NCBI GenBank assembly: GCA_900541875.1
Contig: UQLF01000030.1
Location: 1 to 16,894, forward strand
Direction: 5' to 3'
DNA from: an uncultured Collinsella sp.
GTDB taxonomy: Bacteria; Actinomycetota; Coriobacteriia; Coriobacteriales; Coriobacteriaceae
DNA length: 16,894 bases
Position 1 is the stretch's first letter; each line of letters opens with the position of its first letter. Position numbers and translations under genes: made by a program. The notes beneath the pieces are model-generated. The model was not told the DNA's origin. It made no database searches and saw only the letters and a list, made by a program, of their open reading frames with translations. Shown in pieces: positions 1-7,116 of this stretch.

Positions 1-165
1 GGGGCCGCGGGGGCGTTCAGCTAACTGCGGGAATGGCCTATTTGCTCAATGTGTTCGGCTGAGATCGGAAATCAACCTACCAAAAAGAGACAGGTTTATT
101 ATGGTCGGTTTTATCTGGGAAAACGTCAACTGATCCTGGAATGGAATGATGTCGCAGGGCATCGT

Positions 166-2154
166 CTACGACATGCCGCGGCAGAAAGTATCAACGAATT
201 CGTCGTAGGCGTCTGTCTGAAGGAGCCGCATGGTGTTCTCGACGTTACTAAAGACCTCGATGATAAGGTCGAGCACGTCTCGGAAAAGCCCCATATCGTC
301 CTGCGTGATGCCGATCATGAGAGCAAAGCGAATGTCGTGCCGTCCCCAGGGGATGGGTGTGTCGCAATGCGCGATGGCGATAAACGAACGTTTCGGGTAG
401 ACCGAAATCGCGTGTGGCACGGCCAGGCAATCGGTGAATGCTGTGGAGGAAACTTCTTCGCGAAGGTGGACGTCGGCAACATAGTCGGCATCGACATAGC
501 CAGCGGCGATTGCGGCAGTACCGAGCTCGTCGATACAGGCTGCGGCGTTCGTCGCGTTGACGCTGCGGCAATAGAGCTCCGGCTTAATCAGATGACGCAG
601 TAGCGTGCGCGCGTAGTTGTGGCGACGCTTTTCTTGGATGCGGGCCAGCCGGTCGCGCACCTTGCGCAGGTTCTGCTTGGTGAGGATGGGTCCGATCAGA
701 ATCTTCTCACATCCGGCGGGGACGGTCACATCAATGGTGGTGATGACGGCGTCGCATCCGGGCGGCTCGGAGAGATAGCGGTCGCAGCTCATGATCGAGA
801 TAATCTGCGCTTCGTCTTTGAGTGCGATCTCTAGGTCGTCGACGAGTTTATGCGCGAAGTCATGGTAGTCCTCGACGATTACTGTGCAGGTGAGAAGGTT
901 GTTGGGTGCCGCGACGCGCTCGAAATACGCGCCGATGTGAAACGCAACGAACGCGATTTCATTTTCGCCGATTTCGACATTCATGGCGGTCGAGAACCGG
1001 TGCGTTAAGTAGACGGCCATGTCGTAGACGGGCGCGTATTCGCTCTTGATCTGTGAAGCGAGCGGGTTGGGATAGCTTACGTGGTAGACGGCGCGTTGGT
1101 AGGCGTTGAACATGTGAAGCACGAGTTGCAGTCGCATGGGTTCGTCGATGAAGTGTGGAATGTTATAGCGGGCGCCCGTTTCGTCGAGGATCTCGAGCAC
1201 GGTATCCACGAATGCTGGATCGATGATACTTGCCAGCTTTTCAAAATCGAGCTCGCGGTATTCGACGCGTTCGATCGAAAGCGCCAACAGCAAGAGGATT
1301 TGCTGGAAGTCAGCACGGGGAATCTCGCAACCGAACTCCTGCTCGAAATAGGACGCAATATGCTCCGCGCAGCGAACGATTTGGTCGCGTTGGGAGAGCT
1401 GCGCTACGAGGCCGTCACCGTCGATGGGGCCATCGACTTCGCTGAGCTCGTTGTTCGAGGTGAGGCGGATGATGATTACCATGAGATGGACGAGCAGGTT
1501 GGAGAGCGCGTAGTCATTGATGAAGAGTTCGGATCGCTGGCAGATTTCGACGAGGCTCGCAAGGATCTGCTGGACGTCGAAATTGGGGAACATGCTCTCG
1601 AGCGTGCGCGTCGATGAGAAATATCCGTAAGAGTTATGGGTGGCGATGTGCCCGAGTAGTTTGCGCTTGTTGCGCTCGAGGCCAGTGAGGCTCACCTTGA
1701 AATCGTGCGTCTCGACGAATAGATTGAACCGGCCGGCGAGTTCGCGAACCTCGGGCATGACGGCGCTCGCAAGCGTGCTTTCGGATATGCAGAGCTCGGC
1801 GGCAAGATCGAAGACCGAGAGCGGTTCCCGAGCGTTGTCCAGGTGCGATGCCACATAGTTGCAGCGGGCATCGATGCCGATGCCGTCCGTGGGCTCCCCG
1901 CCCCGCTCGGGCGCGGACTTAATGCTGGCGCACGCCGGTGAGGAAAGGACCTCGTCAGCATGTGCTAGGCGGTAGCCTTCCTTAGACGATTCGATGATTG
2001 TGCCGCCCTGACCGTTGATCTCGGTCACATAGTTGCGGATGGAACGCTCGCTTGCGCCCAGCATGGTGGCGAGCATGGAGGCGGATACCCATGAAGTAGC
2101 ATGCTCCAGAATATCGACCATGCGGTTGATTCGGTTTTGCTTTGCGCTTGCCAT
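166..2154 (-). CDS. licR: LicR-type PRD transcriptional activator with PTS EIIB- and EIIA-like domains
   Basis: This is a 662-residue PTS-controlled transcription regulator. From the N terminus it shows a winged helix-turn-helix (about 1-65), a second HTH-like stretch (about 110-165), two PTS regulation domains (about 185-300 and 325-415), an EIIB-like segment (about 418-510) and an EIIA type-2 domain (about 513-662). Likely phosphorylation histidines, aligned by eye, are His223 (LLVH), His347 (LVLH), His406 (AFHIG) and His581 (AVPHA). No clear phosphocysteine loop is visible in the EIIB-like part. The start at 2154 is preferred because GGGAG lies 8 nt upstream; an in-frame extension to 2205 lacks such a site. 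It diverges from a lic-type PTS operon, as licR does in Bacillus subtilis, where LicR is a DNA-binding activator. Expected logic: it is activated by HPr phosphate when substrate is present and silenced by EIIB/EIIA phosphorylation when it is absent. Function by family and context; the inducer is unproven. Confidence 0.88.
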   Translation of the reverse strand: MASAKQNRINRMVDILEHATSWVSASMLATMLGASERSIRNYVTEINGQGGTIIESSKEGYRLAHADEVLSSPACASIKSAPERGGEPTDGIGIDARCNYVASHLDNAREPLSVFDLAAELCISESTLASAVMPEVRELAGRFNLFVETHDFKVSLTGLERNKRKLLGHIATHNSYGYFSSTRTLESMFPNFDVQQILASLVEICQRSELFINDYALSNLLVHLMVIIIRLTSNNELSEVDGPIDGDGLVAQLSQRDQIVRCAEHIASYFEQEFGCEIPRADFQQILLLLALSIERVEYRELDFEKLASIIDPAFVDTVLEILDETGARYNIPHFIDEPMRLQLVLHMFNAYQRAVYHVSYPNPLASQIKSEYAPVYDMAVYLTHRFSTAMNVEIGENEIAFVAFHIGAYFERVAAPNNLLTCTVIVEDYHDFAHKLVDDLEIALKDEAQIISIMSCDRYLSEPPGCDAVITTIDVTVPAGCEKILIGPILTKQNLRKVRDRLARIQEKRRHNYARTLLRHLIKPELYCRSVNATNAAACIDELGTAAIAAGYVDADYVADVHLREEVSSTAFTDCLAVPHAISVYPKRSFIAIAHCDTPIPWGRHDIRFALMIGITQDDMGLFRDVLDLIIEVFSNVENTMRLLQTDAYDEFVDTFCRGMS

Positions 2155-2180
2155 GGCCGACTCCCAACGAGATAGAAGCG

Positions 2181-2199
2181 TGCGCCCGCCGAGGGCGCA
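2181..2199 (-). other. Hairpin in the regulator mRNA leader
   Basis: TGCGCCC at 2181-2187 pairs perfectly with GGGCGCA at 2193-2199 around a 5-nt loop, 26 nt upstream of the regulator's ATG and just 5' of its ribosome binding site. There is no T-run, so it is not a terminator. It may affect translation of the regulator, or be incidental in GC-rich DNA. Confidence 0.4.
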
Positions 2200-2278
2200 T
2201 CCCACGGGGCATGAAGCGCCCCGATGTTGTCATCATGCGCCATGTTATCGCAGAGGGTCGTGGGCGAAAAAGTCCCAA

Positions 2279-2353
2279 TTTGCCGTATGAACGGAAAGAC
2301 TGTGGCATTGCCGCCACGGCGGAAAACCTGACACTTTGCCGCCATGCGGCAAA
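2279..2353. promoter_or_regulatory. Three phased palindromic sites, probable operators of the PRD activator
   Basis: Three similar 19-bp sites lie at 2279-2297 (TTTGCCGTATGAACGGAAA), 2307-2325 (ATTGCCGCCACGGCGGAAA) and 2335-2353 (TTTGCCGCCATGCGGCAAA). Their starts are exactly 28 bp apart. The third is a perfect palindrome with 8-bp arms and a 3-nt centre. The first two share TT-CCG-N6-CGG-AA symmetry. They sit between the divergent regulator and PTS operon, with the last site just upstream of the proposed operon promoter. That position fits class I/II activation by a LicR-type protein. Operator identity is inferred; the repeats are seen directly. Confidence 0.6.
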
Positions 2354-2360
2354 AAGAGGG

Positions 2361-2391
2361 TTCGCGGCAGGGTAGGGGCAGGCCGTATAGT
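2361..2391 (+). promoter_or_regulatory. Candidate promoter of the PTS operon
   Basis: TATAGT at 2386-2391 is a good -10 match. Nothing close to a consensus -35 exists upstream (TTCGCG at 2361-2366 is poor and 19 bp away), as expected for an activator-dependent promoter. The last palindromic site ends at 2353, just upstream of the -35 position. Transcription would start near 2398, giving a leader of about 100 nt. Confidence 0.4.
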
Positions 2392-2406
2392 GCAGTCACG
2401 GTCAAG

Positions 2407-2433
2407 GGGGAGCCGGGTCGACACGGTCTCCCC
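2407..2433 (+). other. Leader hairpin upstream of the PTS EIIB gene
   Basis: GGGGAG at 2407-2412 pairs with CTCCCC at 2428-2433. CCG at 2413-2415 and CGG at 2424-2426 extend the stem past one bulged T. The hairpin would sit near the 5' end of the operon mRNA. No T-run follows, so a stabilising or regulatory role is more likely than termination. Confidence 0.4.
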
Positions 2434-2456
2434 AAACGTACGAGGACCGGGGCGGC

Positions 2457-2483
2457 AACCGAGCCGCTGCGGACTCGTTTATT
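2457..2483 (+). terminator. Possible weak attenuator in the PTS operon leader
   Basis: CGAGCCG (2460-2466) can pair with CGG-A-CTCG (2470-2477), with one bulged A and a 3-nt loop. TTTATT follows, and the stem ends only about 10 nt before the EIIB ribosome binding site. The alternative stem GCGGC (2452-2456) with GCCGC (2463-2467) is mutually exclusive with it, so a switch is imaginable. The T-tract is poor, so the call is weak. Confidence 0.25.
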
Positions 2484-2501
2484 GGGAAAGGAGTACCCCT
2501 C

Positions 2502-2831
2502 ATGGCAGACGAGAACGGATGTGTCCGAATTCTCCTCGCTTGCGGTATCGGCGCTTCGACGGGTTTCATGGCCGCCGGTATGCGCAAGGTGGCAAAGTCC
2601 AAGGGACTCAACTGCACCATTAAGGCAGTCAGCAAGTCCGAGATTATGGATTACGCCGACAAGATTGACGTTCTTCTGCTTGGTCCGCACTTCGCCTCCG
2701 AGGTGCCCGAGATCCAGGCACAGGTGGCGTCTCATGGCGTGAAGGTCATGGCCATCGACCCGGATTACTATGCGGCACTCGACGGCGAGAACATCCTCGA
2801 GGATGCTTACGACCTGCTTGACGAAGACTAG
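2502..2831 (+). CDS. licB: PTS lactose/cellobiose-family EIIB component
   Basis: A 109-residue cytoplasmic EIIB protein that passes phosphate from EIIA to the sugar as it is carried by EIIC. The N-terminal strand and phosphate loop, ILLACGIGASTG, place the phospho-accepting cysteine at Cys14, in the usual place for the lactose/cellobiose family (typically CxxGxST). The length of about 100 residues is normal. AAAGGAG at 2487-2493 lies 8 nt before the ATG. It is the first gene of the operon, and its stop codon overlaps the ribosome binding site of the EIIC gene. The order EIIB-EIIC-EIIA-hydrolase matches Bacillus licBCAH, which suggests cellobiose or beta-glucan oligomers as substrate. Chitobiose or another beta-glucoside cannot be excluded by eye. 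Confidence 0.92.
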   Translation: MADENGCVRILLACGIGASTGFMAAGMRKVAKSKGLNCTIKAVSKSEIMDYADKIDVLLLGPHFASEVPEIQAQVASHGVKVMAIDPDYYAALDGENILEDAYDLLDED

Positions 2832-2842
2832 GAGGGGACAAC

Positions 2843-4156
2843 ATGCTGCAAAAGTTCATGGAAGCGGTCCAGGCGTGGATCACCGAGCATGTCGTCCCCG
2901 TGATGAACAAGCTTACCTCAACTTATTGGTTCGGCGTCATCTCAGACGCGGTCCTCTACATCGTTCCCTTCTCTATGGTTTCGGCAATCCCGAGCCTTTG
3001 GAACATCATCCGTCGTTTTGTCCCGACGCTCCCCGATCTGTCGCCGCTCACGACGTTCAGCTTCGGTCTCGTTGGCCTGTTCATGGCGTTTATCATTCCG
3101 CACAACGTCGCGGTTAAGGAAGATCGCAAGGACCGCAGCATGATTGCCGGTTTCACCGGTATAGGCGCCTTCATGCTGTGTATGAATCCTACGATCACTG
3201 AAGACGGTTACGTTTTTCAGATGGCCATGTTCGGCGCAGGCGGTATGTTCACCGCCATGGTTGTGGGCTTTGTCGTGGGCTTCATCTACAAGCGCATGGC
3301 TCGCATGACGTTCTTCTCGGAGGACAGCATGGTCCCCGACTTTGTCAAGAACTGGTTCGATAACATCATCGCCGTCTTGCTGTCGCTTTTCGTTGCGTGG
3401 CTTTTCACCAACATGCTTCAGGTTGACGTCTTTGGCGCCGTTGCGATCATCCTGTCGCCCGTCACCGGCTTTGCCCAGACGCTCCCTGGTACTATTGCGA
3501 TTCCGCTCGTCATGGACACCTTCTATTTCTTCGGCATCTCCGGCTGGGTCTTCTCGCCCATCCAGCAGTCCATCCAAAAGTCCGCCCTTGCCGAGAATAT
3601 GGCTGCATATGCCGCCGGCCTTACCCCGACGATTATCAACGCCTACGGTATTACTCGCTACATCATGATCGGCGGCGAGGGCGCCACGCTCCCGCTGGCT
3701 TTCTACATGCTTTTCGCCAAGTCTAAGAAGAACAAAACGCTCGGTCGCGCCACGATCGTCCCGTCTCTGTTCAACATCAACGAGCCACTCGTGTTCTCTA
3801 CGATCGTTGCCAACCCCTTCATGTTCATCCCTATGGTGCTTCAAGCCATCATCCTGCCGGCCAACGCCTATCTGTGGATGAGCATGGGCTGGGCGAGCCT
3901 TCACGTTGAGAATTTCGACATGAACTTCCTGCCCAATGCTGTCTCGGCGTTCTTTATGTCCGGTGGCGACATTCGCAACGTTGCCCTGGTTTGCGTGAAC
4001 CTGCTGATCGCCGCGATTCTCTGGTTCCCGTTCTTCAAGGCGGCCGACAACTATCAATGCAAGGTCGAGGAAGAGAAAGCGGCTGAAAAGGCAGCCAAGA
4101 AGGCGGCGAAGAAGGCGGCCAAAGAGGCTGCTGCCGCAGCCGCCATCGCCGAGTAG
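2843..4156 (+). CDS. licC: PTS lactose/cellobiose-family EIIC permease
   Basis: A 437-residue integral membrane permease that binds the beta-linked disaccharide and delivers it to EIIB for phosphorylation. Many hydrophobic segments run from about residue 30 to 400. Family landmarks are GGEGATL at 277-283 and the substrate-site motif NINEPLVF at 311-318, whose Glu is conserved in chitobiose/cellobiose EIIC proteins. The gene starts 11 nt after the EIIB gene, and AGGAGG overlaps the EIIB stop. An unusual feature is the C-terminal tail (about 407-437), a cytoplasmic Ala/Lys/Glu repeat built on the unit KAAK and ending in an alanine run. Most EIIC proteins end shortly after the last helix. Family assignment is firm; exact sugar specificity is not. 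Confidence 0.93.
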   Translation: MLQKFMEAVQAWITEHVVPVMNKLTSTYWFGVISDAVLYIVPFSMVSAIPSLWNIIRRFVPTLPDLSPLTTFSFGLVGLFMAFIIPHNVAVKEDRKDRSMIAGFTGIGAFMLCMNPTITEDGYVFQMAMFGAGGMFTAMVVGFVVGFIYKRMARMTFFSEDSMVPDFVKNWFDNIIAVLLSLFVAWLFTNMLQVDVFGAVAIILSPVTGFAQTLPGTIAIPLVMDTFYFFGISGWVFSPIQQSIQKSALAENMAAYAAGLTPTIINAYGITRYIMIGGEGATLPLAFYMLFAKSKKNKTLGRATIVPSLFNINEPLVFSTIVANPFMFIPMVLQAIILPANAYLWMSMGWASLHVENFDMNFLPNAVSAFFMSGGDIRNVALVCVNLLIAAILWFPFFKAADNYQCKVEEEKAAEKAAKKAAKKAAKEAAAAAAIAE

Positions 4157-4201
4157 GCGAGACGCCGGGGCCCATTGCCCTGGATTAGGCAATCATTCGA
4201 T

Positions 4202-4227
4202 GCCCCGGTTGTGGAAACGACCGGGGC
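4202..4227 (+). other. Intercistronic hairpin with GGAA tetraloop between EIIC and EIIA genes
   Basis: GCCCCGGTTGT (4202-4212) pairs with ACGACCGGGGC (4217-4227) to give an 11-bp stem containing one G-U pair, closed by the GNRA-type tetraloop GGAA (4213-4216). It ends just before the EIIA ribosome binding site (AAAGGAG, 4234-4240). An upstream CCGGGGC at 4165-4171 can compete for the left arm. There is no T-run, so this looks like an mRNA stability or processing element that tunes EIIA against EIIC. Confidence 0.6.
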
Positions 4228-4246
4228 CACAGGAAAGGAGACCACG

Positions 4247-4576
4247 ATGGCCGAGGAAGAGCCCATTAACATTCCCGCCGTTGCGATGAACGTCATCATC
4301 AACGCCGGTGACGGCCGTGCCTGTATCGATAAGGCGATGGACGCCCTGGCAGAGTTCGATTTCGACGCGGCAGAGGCCCATCTGGCGGAGGCCGACGAGA
4401 AGATCCTCGAGGCCCATAAGTCCCAGACCGAGATGATCCAGCGTCAGGCTGGTGGCGAGGAGGTCGAGTACTCGTTGCTCTTTGTCCACGCCCAAGACAC
4501 GCTTATGACCATCAGTGCCGAGTTGCACATGGCCAAGAAGATGATGCCCGTCGTGCGTGCACTCGCCGCGAAATAG
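4247..4576 (+). CDS. licA: PTS lactose/cellobiose-family EIIA component
   Basis: A 109-residue all-helical EIIA that receives phosphate from HPr-His and passes it to the EIIB cysteine. It would act as the family's usual trimer. The active-site region LLFVHAQDTLMT puts the phospho-histidine at His81, with Asp84 as the conserved acidic residue. AHKSQTEMIQ (about 56-65) is the second family signature. The ATG at 4247 is preferred over an in-frame extension to 4175 because AAAGGAG ends 6 nt upstream and the family is normally about 105 residues. The extension would also run through the intercistronic hairpin. It lies between the EIIC and hydrolase genes, as licA does in Bacillus. Confidence 0.92.
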   Translation: MAEEEPINIPAVAMNVIINAGDGRACIDKAMDALAEFDFDAAEAHLAEADEKILEAHKSQTEMIQRQAGGEEVEYSLLFVHAQDTLMTISAELHMAKKMMPVVRALAAK

Positions 4577-4658
4577 CGTCGTGGAACCCGTGTACGTTTC
4601 TAAATCCAAAACGACCCGTTACCTATTGATTCCGACCATTGAGAGATGAGGACATAGC

Positions 4659-6197
4659 ATGATTGATCTTTCTACTTATGACTTTGGCGACGCCTTCCCG
4701 GAGGGCTTCCTCTGGGGCGGCGCCACGGCGGCCAACCAGGTCGAAGGCGCCTGGAACGAGGGCGGTCGCGGACCGGCCGTCTCGGACTACGTCATCCTGC
4801 TCGACCGCGAGACGTGTGCCCGCGAGGGTATTGTCGAGGGCGGCCCGCTCAACTCCGTGACGCGTCAGTCCCTTGCCGCTCGCAAGGCAAACGAGATGGC
4901 TTACGACTTCCCCAAGCGTCGCGGCATTGATTTCTACCACACCTACAAGGAGGACATTGCGCTCCTCGGCGAGATGGGCTTCGGCGTCTTCCGTATGAGC
5001 ATCTCCTGGAGCCGTATTTTCCCAAACGGAGACGACGCGCTGCCCAACGAGGAGGGTTTGGCCTTCTACGATAAGGTGTTCGACGAGTGCCACAAGCACG
5101 GCATTGAGCCCATGGTTACCCTCAACCATTTCGATATGCCGCTCCACCTGGCAGAGGAGTATAACGGTTTCGCGAGCCGCCACGTTGTCGACGCCTTCGA
5201 GCATTACGCCGAGACGCTCTTCCGTCGCTACAAGGGTAAGGTCAAGTACTGGATGACCTTCAACGAGATTAACCACGTGTATGCCAACCCCTGCACCTGC
5301 TGCGGTGTTATCTGGGATGAGAACGAGGACGGCTCCAACCCCTATGCCGGGCGCTGGCCCGAGAAGTTCCAGGTCGCGCACAACCAGCTTGTCGCGTCCG
5401 CCAAAGCTGTCATCAAGCTGCGTGAGATCGACCCCGAGGCACATATCGGCAACATGCTCTGCCGTCTTGAGAACTACGCCGAGACCTCCAAGCCCGAGGA
5501 CCAGCTCCAGGTGCTGTTCGAGGATCATTTCAACTGGTTCTTCACCGATATCCAGGCCAAGGGCGAGTATCCCTACTACGTCAAGCGCTTCTTCCGCGAT
5601 TACGGCGTAGACATCAAGATGGAAGACGGTGACCTCGAGACCCTCAAGGCCGGTACCGTCGACTATATTTCGATCAGCTACTACATGACCTACATCATGC
5701 GCTACAAGGGCAAGGTGTCCCCGGAGCCCTCCGGCAAGTTGCTGACCGAGATTAAGAACCAGTACCTCGAGATGACCGAGTGGGGTTGGCCGATCGATCC
5801 GGTGGGCTTCCGCATCACGCTTAACCACATCTACGACCGTTATCATCTGCCGATCTTTATCGCCGAGAACGGTAACGGCATGACCGAGAACCGCGACGAG
5901 AACGGTTATTGCGATGACGATGCTCATATCGAATACATGAAGGAGCATGTCGAGCAGATGCATCAGGCAATTCTCGACGGCGTTGACGTCTTCGGTTACG
6001 CCTGGTGGGGCCCCATTGATCTCATCAGCTCCGGTACGTCCGAGATGACTAAACGCTATGGCCAGATTTCGGTCGATCAGGACGACCATGGCGACGGCAC
6101 CGGCAAGCGTGGCAAGAAGAAGAGCTTCTTCTACTACAAGAAGCTCATCGCAAGTAACGGCGCCGACACCGCGAGTGACAACATCGTGGTCGAGTAG
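4659..6197 (+). CDS. licH: GH1 6-phospho-beta-glucosidase
   Basis: A 512-residue glycoside hydrolase family 1 enzyme that cleaves PTS-imported phosphorylated beta-glucosides (such as cellobiose 6-phosphate) into glucose 6-phosphate and the second sugar. The N terminus FLWGGATAANQVEGAW is the GH1 signature. Glu203 in TFNEIN is the predicted acid/base, and Glu403 in IAENGNG the nucleophile. The C-terminal KKSFFYYKK (487-495) is the phosphate-binding stretch that separates 6-phospho enzymes from plain beta-glucosidases. It is slightly longer than the usual 460-480 residues. An odd cysteine cluster, PCTCC, occurs at 211-215. A GAGG motif lies about 8 nt before the ATG. The 82-nt gap after the EIIA gene shows no clear signal. 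Bacillus licH itself belongs to GH4, so the name marks role and position, not homology. Confidence 0.92.
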   Translation: MIDLSTYDFGDAFPEGFLWGGATAANQVEGAWNEGGRGPAVSDYVILLDRETCAREGIVEGGPLNSVTRQSLAARKANEMAYDFPKRRGIDFYHTYKEDIALLGEMGFGVFRMSISWSRIFPNGDDALPNEEGLAFYDKVFDECHKHGIEPMVTLNHFDMPLHLAEEYNGFASRHVVDAFEHYAETLFRRYKGKVKYWMTFNEINHVYANPCTCCGVIWDENEDGSNPYAGRWPEKFQVAHNQLVASAKAVIKLREIDPEAHIGNMLCRLENYAETSKPEDQLQVLFEDHFNWFFTDIQAKGEYPYYVKRFFRDYGVDIKMEDGDLETLKAGTVDYISISYYMTYIMRYKGKVSPEPSGKLLTEIKNQYLEMTEWGWPIDPVGFRITLNHIYDRYHLPIFIAENGNGMTENRDENGYCDDDAHIEYMKEHVEQMHQAILDGVDVFGYAWWGPIDLISSGTSEMTKRYGQISVDQDDHGDGTGKRGKKKSFFYYKKLIASNGADTASDNIVVE

Positions 6198-6208
6198 CTC
6201 GGCCCTCT

Positions 6209-6247
6209 CGCCGGGATGCCTGTAGGGTGGGTGTCCCGGCGGCTTTT
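6209..6247 (+). terminator. Terminator-like hairpin between the hydrolase and HPr genes
   Basis: CGCCGGGA (6209-6216) pairs perfectly with TCCCGGCG (6234-6241) across a 17-nt loop and is followed by GCTTTT. The T-run is short, so partial termination is plausible, which would lower expression of the downstream HPr and membrane protein relative to the enzyme. Confidence 0.5.
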
Positions 6248-6275
6248 GGAAACCTTGATCGAAAGAAGGACTCGG

Positions 6276-6548
6276 ATGTATTCAAAGACCACGACCGTTG
6301 TAAACGCAAGCGGTATCCATGCCCGTCCTGCCTCTCTGTTTGTTCAGAAGGCATCCGGGTTTGGGAGTAAGGTGACCGTGCGCAACGTTACCAAGGACAG
6401 CGACCCCAAGGATGCTAAGTCGATTCTCATGGTTATGGGTCTGGGGATGGCGTGCGGATGCGATGTCGAGATTGCGGCCGATGGTGCTGACGAGCAAGAC
6501 GCCGTCGATGCACTGGTTGAGCTGATCGAGAGCGGTTGCGGCGAGTAA
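6276..6548 (+). CDS. ptsH: HPr-family phosphocarrier protein
   Basis: A 90-residue HPr, the phosphocarrier that takes phosphate from Enzyme I and gives it to EIIA proteins and PRD regulators. The motif GIHARPAS puts the phospho-histidine exactly at His15. AKSILMVMGLG contains Ser49, which aligns with the regulatory Ser46 of Gram-positive HPr, the target of HPr kinase, three residues later than usual. The start at 6276 has AAGGA 5 nt upstream; an in-frame extension to 6216 would begin inside the preceding hairpin. HPr is usually encoded beside Enzyme I. Here it follows the hydrolase, so it may be a dedicated or second copy. Whether the genome has another ptsH cannot be seen in this window. Confidence 0.93.
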   Translation: MYSKTTTVVNASGIHARPASLFVQKASGFGSKVTVRNVTKDSDPKDAKSILMVMGLGMACGCDVEIAADGADEQDAVDALVELIESGCGE

Positions 6549-6579
6549 CCGCAAGACTTTGATGAGAGGGGAGAGAGCG

Positions 6580-7029
6580 ATGGCTCGAGGGTTTCGTGGG
6601 GTGACGACAATCGTTCGCCGGCAGGAGGCTCGCCGGTCCATGTTGGCGCTTGCAGGCGTGGCCTGCGCGTATGCGGGGATGCTTGTGCTTATGGAGGCGA
6701 CGACAGGTGCGGTCGCGCCGCCGCTCGTGCCCGTAGTGTCATCAATCTCGCTTTTCGTTTCAATCGCCGGTATCGCATTGGTGATTGCATTTGAGGTCCG
6801 TGCGTATCGCGCGCTCACGGAGGCGTGTGACGCTGAGCCCGAAATGGGTGACAAGATGCTGCTCGGTGCCGCACTTTGGTTTTTGGGCGGTCTGCCCCAG
6901 GCATTCGTGACGCTGCTGCGCACCGTAGCGATTACTGGCACGCTCGATATCAAACAGACGCTCATCCAGATCGGCGTGACGCTGACCCTGGCACTCCTTG
7001 CCTGGCCACGTTATCGCGATTGCTTCTAG
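6580..7029 (+). CDS. Small multi-pass membrane protein of unknown function
   Basis: A 149-residue protein I do not recognise. A basic N terminus (about 20 residues with several Arg) precedes four likely membrane segments, about 21-42, 50-72, 92-115 and 127-142. The loop between the second and third is acidic (ACDAEPEMGD). No catalytic or binding motif stands out. The ATG at 6580 is chosen because AGGGGAG (6567-6573) lies 6 nt upstream; ATG 6562 and TTG 6559 in the same frame lack this. It begins 31 nt after the HPr gene and ends just before the strong terminator, so it is probably the last gene of the PTS operon. A link with sugar transport is only an inference from position. Confidence 0.75.
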   Translation: MARGFRGVTTIVRRQEARRSMLALAGVACAYAGMLVLMEATTGAVAPPLVPVVSSISLFVSIAGIALVIAFEVRAYRALTEACDAEPEMGDKMLLGAALWFLGGLPQAFVTLLRTVAITGTLDIKQTLIQIGVTLTLALLAWPRYRDCF

Positions 7030-7052
7030 GTTGTTTTAAAGCGCGCAATGGC

Positions 7053-7097
7053 AAAAGATGGCCCGCCGATTCTACGTTATCAGCGGGCCATCTTTTT
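7053..7097. terminator. Bidirectional rho-independent terminator
   Basis: A perfect 14-bp stem pairs 7053-7066 (AAAAGATGGCCCGC) with 7083-7096 across a 16-nt loop. T5 follows on the plus strand and A4 precedes it, giving a T-run on the minus strand. It ends the PTS operon from the left and the ABC exporter operon from the right. Confidence 0.93.
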
Positions 7098-7116
7098 GTA
7101 GCTATGGTTATTGGGC

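Noticed and set aside
49..603. 184-codon plus-strand frame overlapping the end of the regulator gene
   Set aside because: Mostly antisense to the regulator's EIIA domain, with no good ribosome binding site. Region 1-165 otherwise shows no supported feature, and no clear terminator for the regulator.
2025..2735. 236-codon minus-strand frame across the regulator/EIIB intergenic region
   Set aside because: It overlaps the regulator start, all the operator-like sites and the EIIB gene, and has no recognisable domain.
4623..6089. 488-codon minus-strand frame opposite the GH1 gene
   Set aside because: Val/Leu/Gly/His-rich shadow translation without motifs. The plus-strand GH1 enzyme is certain.
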